Part shown: in pieces, positions 13,297-15,598 of the stretch | How positions within the stretch are numbered: the stretch's first letter is position 1 | Layout of the letters: each line of letters starts with the position of its first letter | DNA from: VRUE01 sp035556755 | GTDB taxonomy: Bacteria; Actinomycetota; Thermoleophilia; Solirubrobacterales; 70-9 | Length of the DNA: 15,598 nucleotides | Direction: 5' to 3' | NCBI GenBank assembly: GCA_035556755.1 | Contig: DATMEP010000129.1 | Coordinates: 1-15,598, forward strand | The notes under the pieces: model-generated | What the model saw: only the letters and a program-made list of their open reading frames with translations | Database searches by the model: none | Told to the model about the DNA's origin: nothing | Position numbers and translations under genes: made by a program

Positions 13297-13842
13297 ACGG
13301 CCGTCTTCCAGCAATCACGGCGTCCGGACAACGTCCGATACTCGTTGGTGATGGATGATCCATCCCTAATTCCAGCACGAGACCGACTCCTCGCTCGTCT
13401 CGCAACCCTGAGCGACGTCGCAGCCATAGGGATAGCCGGATGGTTGGGGCTCATGAGCATGTCAACACCCGGACCTATCCCCCATGTGGGGCTACCACCG
13501 CCAAGCACCCTGCACTCGCTGGAGCTCGTCAGCGGAGGCACGGCGATCGCGATTGAGAAAGCCCCAGGCGAGGTACTAACGGCAAGTGGGGGATCGGATC
13601 GGGCTCCGGGTCGGGGGACTACTAAGAGAAGTCGGGAATCGCAATTTTCAACGTGCGATTGCCCTCTCGATGCGCTTGGAACTCGGCAGGTTCACCAGAT
13701 GAATTGATCATTCGTTCGGCCAGCTCGGCCTACTGGCTTCGCAATTTCTCGTCTCGCGAGGCTGGCCGAAGAGGTTGGAGACGGGGCCGTTGCCTCGCGG
13801 AGACAGCCATGGGGACAGGCTCGATGACCCCGCAATCCCTGC
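13297..13842. other. 546-bp lower-GC stretch without a convincing gene
   Basis: Between the small gene pair and the SufT-like gene, which converge, no frame gives a protein with recognisable structure. Composition is about 57 percent G+C in 13681-13740, lower than the flanks. It contains several short inverted repeats: CGGAC/GTCCG (13325-13329/13333-13337), AATCGCA/TGCGATT (13637-13643/13654-13660) and TTCGGCCAG/CTGGCCGAA (13715-13723/13762-13770). The first could end the small-pair transcript. A degraded mobile element or foreign insertion remnant is possible but unproven. Confidence 0.45.
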
Positions 13843-14160
13843 CTAGAAACCGAGTGCGAACTTGGCGTCCTCGGTCATCATCTCCGGGGACCAGGGTGGG
13901 TCGAAGATCATCTTCGGGTGGACGGCGCTGACGCCGGGGAGGTCGCCGACGAACTCCTTCATCTGCTCGGAGACCTGGGGGCCGATCGGGCAGGCCGGCG
14001 TGGTCAGCGTGAAGGTGACATAGACGTCCTCTTTCTCGATCTCGACGTCGTAGACCAGCCCGAGCGAGACGAAGTCGAGCCCCAGCTCGGGGTCGATCAC
14101 CTCCTCGAGCGCCTCCAGCACGTCGTCCTCGGTCAGCACTTCCGTTTGGTTCTCGGTCAT
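13843..14160 (-). CDS. MIP18/DUF59 family Fe-S maturation factor (SufT-like)
   Basis: This 105-residue protein covers a whole DUF59/MIP18 domain. VLEALEEVIDPELGLDFVSLGLV (14-36) is the hallmark DPE..... VSLGLVYDV N-terminal motif, YVTFTLTTPACPIG (47-60) carries the conserved cysteine C57 in the TxxxCP context, and the C-terminus has FDPPWSPEMM. Relatives include SufT and PaaD; in actinobacteria they typically accompany suf genes and help mature Fe-S proteins in the cytosol. Here it is separated from sufBD by about 12.5 kb, so it is expressed from its own promoter: TAGGCT lies 7 nt upstream of ATG at 14160 with no Shine-Dalgarno. An upstream TTG at 14166 is a less likely start. Divergent from the gene at 14223. 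Confidence 0.9.
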   Translation of the reverse strand: MTENQTEVLTEDDVLEALEEVIDPELGLDFVSLGLVYDVEIEKEDVYVTFTLTTPACPIGPQVSEQMKEFVGDLPGVSAVHPKMIFDPPWSPEMMTEDAKFALGF

Positions 14161-14167
14161 GCACAAC

Positions 14168-14173
14168 AGCCTA
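14168..14173 (-). promoter_or_regulatory. Predicted -10 element of the SufT-like gene (TAGGCT)
   Basis: On the minus strand TAGGCT ends 7 nt before ATG at 14160, predicting a leaderless transcript. The same hexamer occurs on the plus strand 34 bp away for the divergent gene. Confidence 0.55.
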
Positions 14174-14207
14174 GCGCCGGGCGAACCCGGCCCATCGGGC
14201 AGTCAAC

Positions 14208-14213
14208 TAGGCT
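14208..14213 (+). promoter_or_regulatory. Predicted -10 element of the 14223 gene (TAGGCT)
   Basis: TAGGCT lies 9 nt before ATG at 14223, so the message would have at most a two- or three-base leader. It is a head-to-head partner of the minus-strand TAGGCT at 14168-14173. Confidence 0.45.
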
Positions 14214-14222
14214 GCCGCCCCG

Positions 14223-14618
14223 ATGGGTGAGGATCCCGGGAACATCCAGCGCCGCTCGATCGGCATCGTCTTCTCCGACGGCGGGCTGCTCGCCCTGTCC
14301 GCGGTGCGGCCCGCTGCGTCCGGCGGGCACGGCGACGAGATCGTCAGCGCGGTCCTCTGCGGCCCGGACGGCGCGCCGGTGGAGGTCGCCGAGACGCTGC
14401 TCTCGACCGAGTACGGGCCGGACGGCGTGCAGCGGCGGGCGACGCTGGAGCTGTGGGTGGACGACGAGGAGGCGCACCCGCTGCGCGGCGCCGGCACGCT
14501 GATCAGCGCCGCCGAGGTGCGCCGCGAGGGCCTGGTCGCCGACGTCGCCTTCTTCCGCTGGTCGCTCGAGGGGCGCGAGGGCCTCGGCCACTACGAGGTG
14601 GTGCGAGCCGGTGGCTGA
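14223..14618 (+). CDS. Hypothetical protein, beta-rich (possible lipocalin/DUF7064-like)
   Basis: The 131-residue product is predicted to be mostly beta strands: RSIGIVFSDGGLLALSAVRP, GDEIVSAVLCGPDGAPVEV, GVQRRATLELWVDD, and a closing ADVAFFRWSLEGREGLGHYEVVRA. The pattern of a regulated strand ladder ending in a Gly-rich G.GHYEV motif recalls the C-terminal domain of lipocalin-like DUF7064/tocopherol-cyclase-related proteins, but this is a resemblance only. No signal peptide, helix-turn-helix or catalytic motif is visible. Its TGA (14616-14618) overlaps the GTG start of the HAD gene by 8 nt, so the two are co-expressed and perhaps functionally linked. Start ATG at 14223 is supported by TAGGCT nearby and lack of any Shine-Dalgarno. 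Confidence 0.72.
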   Translation: MGEDPGNIQRRSIGIVFSDGGLLALSAVRPAASGGHGDEIVSAVLCGPDGAPVEVAETLLSTEYGPDGVQRRATLELWVDDEEAHPLRGAGTLISAAEVRREGLVADVAFFRWSLEGREGLGHYEVVRAGG

Positions 14619-15288
14619 GGGAAACGGGATCCGGGCGGTGATCTCCGACTTCGGCGGCGTCCTGACCACGCCGCTGATCCAGTCCTTCATGGCCTTCCAG
14701 GACCAGACCGGAATCACGACCGAGACCCTCGGCAAGGCGATGCAGGCAGCTACCGAGGCCAACGGCGAGAACCCCCTCTTCGAGATGGAGCGCGGCGAGA
14801 TCACCGAGGTCGCCTTCCTCGACAAGTTGACCGAGAGCCTCGAGCCACTGCTCGGCCACCGCCCGGAGATGCACCGCTTCAAAGAGATCTACTTCGAGGC
14901 ACTGGAGGCGAACCCGGAGATGATCGAGCTGATGCGGGAGCTGAAGGCCGAGAGCTACCGGATGGCGATGCTGACCAACAACGTGCGCGAGTGGGAGCCC
15001 TTCTGGCGCTCGATGCTGCCGGTCGACGAGATCTTCGAGACCGTCGTCGACTCGGGTTTCGTCGGCTGCCGCAAGCCCGAATCGAAGATCTACGCGCTGA
15101 CCCTGGAGCGGATCGAGATGCCGCCCGAGGCCTGCCTCTTCGTCGACGATGTCCTGGTCAACTGCGAAGGAGCAGAGAAGGCCGGCATTGCGGCCGTCCA
15201 CTTCCAGGACAACGAGCAGGCGATCTCAGAGATAAGAAAAACACTAGGGCCCGAAAACCAAGCAGGTCGGGGGATGCAGGGAGGCTGA
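14611..15288 (+). CDS. HAD-IA family hydrolase (epoxide-hydrolase N-domain/YihX-like phosphatase)
   Basis: This 225-residue protein has the four HAD motifs. Motif I is ISDFGGVLTTP with nucleophile D13; the usual second Asp is G15, a variant known in several DFGGVL-type HAD-IA members. Motif II is MLTNN (T122), motif III is in CRKPESKIY (K155 or K159) and motif IV is FVDDVLVN with D179 and D180. A helical cap of the HAD-IA class lies at about 20-100. The likely reaction is phosphate-ester hydrolysis; the substrate is unknown. GTG at 14611 overlaps the previous gene and has GAGGTGG about 8 nt upstream. The final 15 or so residues (from about 210 on, Gly- and Gln-rich) lie beyond the expected domain end and are encoded by the structured element at 15244-15366. 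Confidence 0.9.
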   Translation: MAEGNGIRAVISDFGGVLTTPLIQSFMAFQDQTGITTETLGKAMQAATEANGENPLFEMERGEITEVAFLDKLTESLEPLLGHRPEMHRFKEIYFEALEANPEMIELMRELKAESYRMAMLTNNVREWEPFWRSMLPVDEIFETVVDSGFVGCRKPESKIYALTLERIEMPPEACLFVDDVLVNCEGAEKAGIAAVHFQDNEQAISEIRKTLGPENQAGRGMQGG

Positions 15289-15366
15289 CGAGGGGAGCGC
15301 ACTTCAGTGCGTGACCCGAGGAGGCCGACCGAAAACCCCGAGATGCGCCGGTTTGCAGGGTCCTAG
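15244..15366 (+). ncRNA. Candidate structured RNA or terminal-inverted-repeat element (123 nt)
   Basis: Nested pairings can be drawn by eye. P1 is 15244-15252 with 15358-15366 (9 bp with one G-U). P2 is AAACC 15255-15259 with GGTTT 15350-15354. P3 is GGTCGG 15265-15270 with CCGACC 15325-15330. P4 is GGG 15293-15295 with CCC 15315-15317, capped by GCGCAC 15297-15302 with GTGCGT 15307-15312 and a TTCA loop. Both non-Watson-Crick pairs are G-U in the plus sense and would be C-A on the other strand, favouring a plus-strand RNA. It lies over the end of the HAD gene and stops exactly at the stop of the minus gene. A terminator or small repeat element with CTAG-ended inverted termini is an alternative. 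I recognise no known class. Confidence 0.5.
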
Positions 15367-15576
15367 CTAGTTCTCGGAGCCCGCGCGGTCCCAGATGTAG
15401 AGCTCTACCGCCTCGACCGCCAGCTCCATCAGGCGGGGTGAGGAGAGCATGTTGAGGACCAGTTCCAGCGCGTCGTCCTCGGTGAGGCCGGCGTCGACCG
15501 CCTCCTCGCCGCGGAAGCCGGCGGCGAGCTTCAGCGCCTCACGCCGGTTCTCGCCCAGCGAGTCGAAGGCGCCCAT
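15367..15576 (-). CDS. Small hypothetical protein, probably partial (5' end outside window)
   Basis: At least 69 residues are visible, ending with TAG at 15367-15369. The sequence is acidic and helical: ALKLAAGFRGEEAVDAG, then LTEDDALELVLNMLSSPRLMELAVEAVELYIWDRAG. An ATG occurs at 15576, but the frame stays open to the window edge (coding for a further NRDFL just upstream) and no Shine-Dalgarno or TAnnnT promoter precedes that ATG, so the true start is probably beyond the window. I do not recognise the family. The gene converges on the HAD gene, with only the structured element between them. Confidence 0.6.
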   Translation of the reverse strand: MGAFDSLGENRREALKLAAGFRGEEAVDAGLTEDDALELVLNMLSSPRLMELAVEAVELYIWDRAGSEN

Positions 15577-15598
15577 CAGGAAGTCCCGGTTGGGGACT

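Noticed and set aside
13251..13541. A 96-residue minus-strand frame considered as a transposase or integrase remnant
   Set aside because: A stretch reading SSITNEYRT looked vaguely like a recombinase end, but no catalytic motif or flanking inverted repeats with target duplication could be found.
13345..13707. A 120-residue plus-strand frame in the low-GC gap
   Set aside because: No Shine-Dalgarno or TAnnnT promoter at the right spacing, no recognisable motif, and the second half has an erratic low-structure composition. A real small gene cannot be excluded, but it is unsupported.
15250..15295. Hammerhead-ribozyme-like core (GAAA, GTC and CTGACGA in the order of a type II hammerhead)
   Set aside because: The segment that should form stem I (15269-15284) is nearly all purine and cannot pair with itself, and placements with the second GAAA at 15331 also fail to give stems. 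The 7-base core can occur by chance.
1..15598. CRISPR arrays, tRNA or rRNA genes, intact insertion sequences
   Set aside because: No regularly spaced repeats, no T-loop or anticodon-arm patterns and no transposase reading frames were found by eye on either strand.

Overview
This window is a GC-rich actinobacterial chromosome segment (for example 50 of 60 bases are G or C in 11281-11340). The gene set is Suf Fe-S assembly, the MEP-pathway enzyme IspH, a WS/DGAT acyltransferase, FxsA, a CADD-like haem-oxygenase-fold protein and a six-cysteine secreted protein. The coding style and several lineage-flavoured hypothetical proteins suggest class Thermoleophilia (Solirubrobacterales-like); that placement is inference. 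No ribosomal RNA, tRNA, intact mobile element or CRISPR array was seen.

Layout. Positions 2-1337 (+) hold the 3' end of sufB and a complete sufD, which overlap. Positions 1412-7901 (-) hold seven genes read in one direction: CADD-like diiron protein, 78-aa membrane protein, cupredoxin-like lipoprotein, large polytopic membrane protein, 38-aa single-span microprotein, secreted alpha/beta-hydrolase and a BBE-type flavin oxidoreductase. Spacing is tight (5, 38, -4, 32, 50 and 72 nt), so this is a plausible operon with envelope functions. Divergent from it at 7959-8786 (+) is a soluble DipZ-like thioredoxin-fold protein whose CxxC has become QVNS. A perfect 14-bp hairpin at 8781-8812 separates it from a low-GC secreted six-cysteine protein (8820-9524, -).

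Positions 9638-10603 (-) are ispH, divergent from a WS/DGAT gene (10684-12099, +), which is followed by fxsA (12138-12608, +). Positions 12609-13842 are a lower-GC island with a two-gene overlapping module (12662-13296) of unknown or toxin-like character and about 546 bases without a convincing gene. Positions 13843-14160 (-) encode a SufT/MIP18-type Fe-S maturation factor. It is divergent from a coupled pair (14223-14618 and 14611-15288, +): a hypothetical protein and a HAD-IA phosphatase. The HAD gene ends inside a 123-nt element (15244-15366) that can fold into nested stems. A minus-strand gene of unknown function enters from the right edge.

A recurrent theme is promoter architecture. Several genes have a TAnnnT hexamer 6-7 nt upstream of the start codon and no obvious Shine-Dalgarno, which predicts leaderless mRNAs. 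Operon-internal and minus-run genes instead mostly carry good Shine-Dalgarno sequences. The most unusual candidates are the structured element near the right edge, the redox-dead DipZ-like protein with its overlapping divergent promoters, the small overlapping gene pair in the low-GC island, and the low-GC secreted protein.
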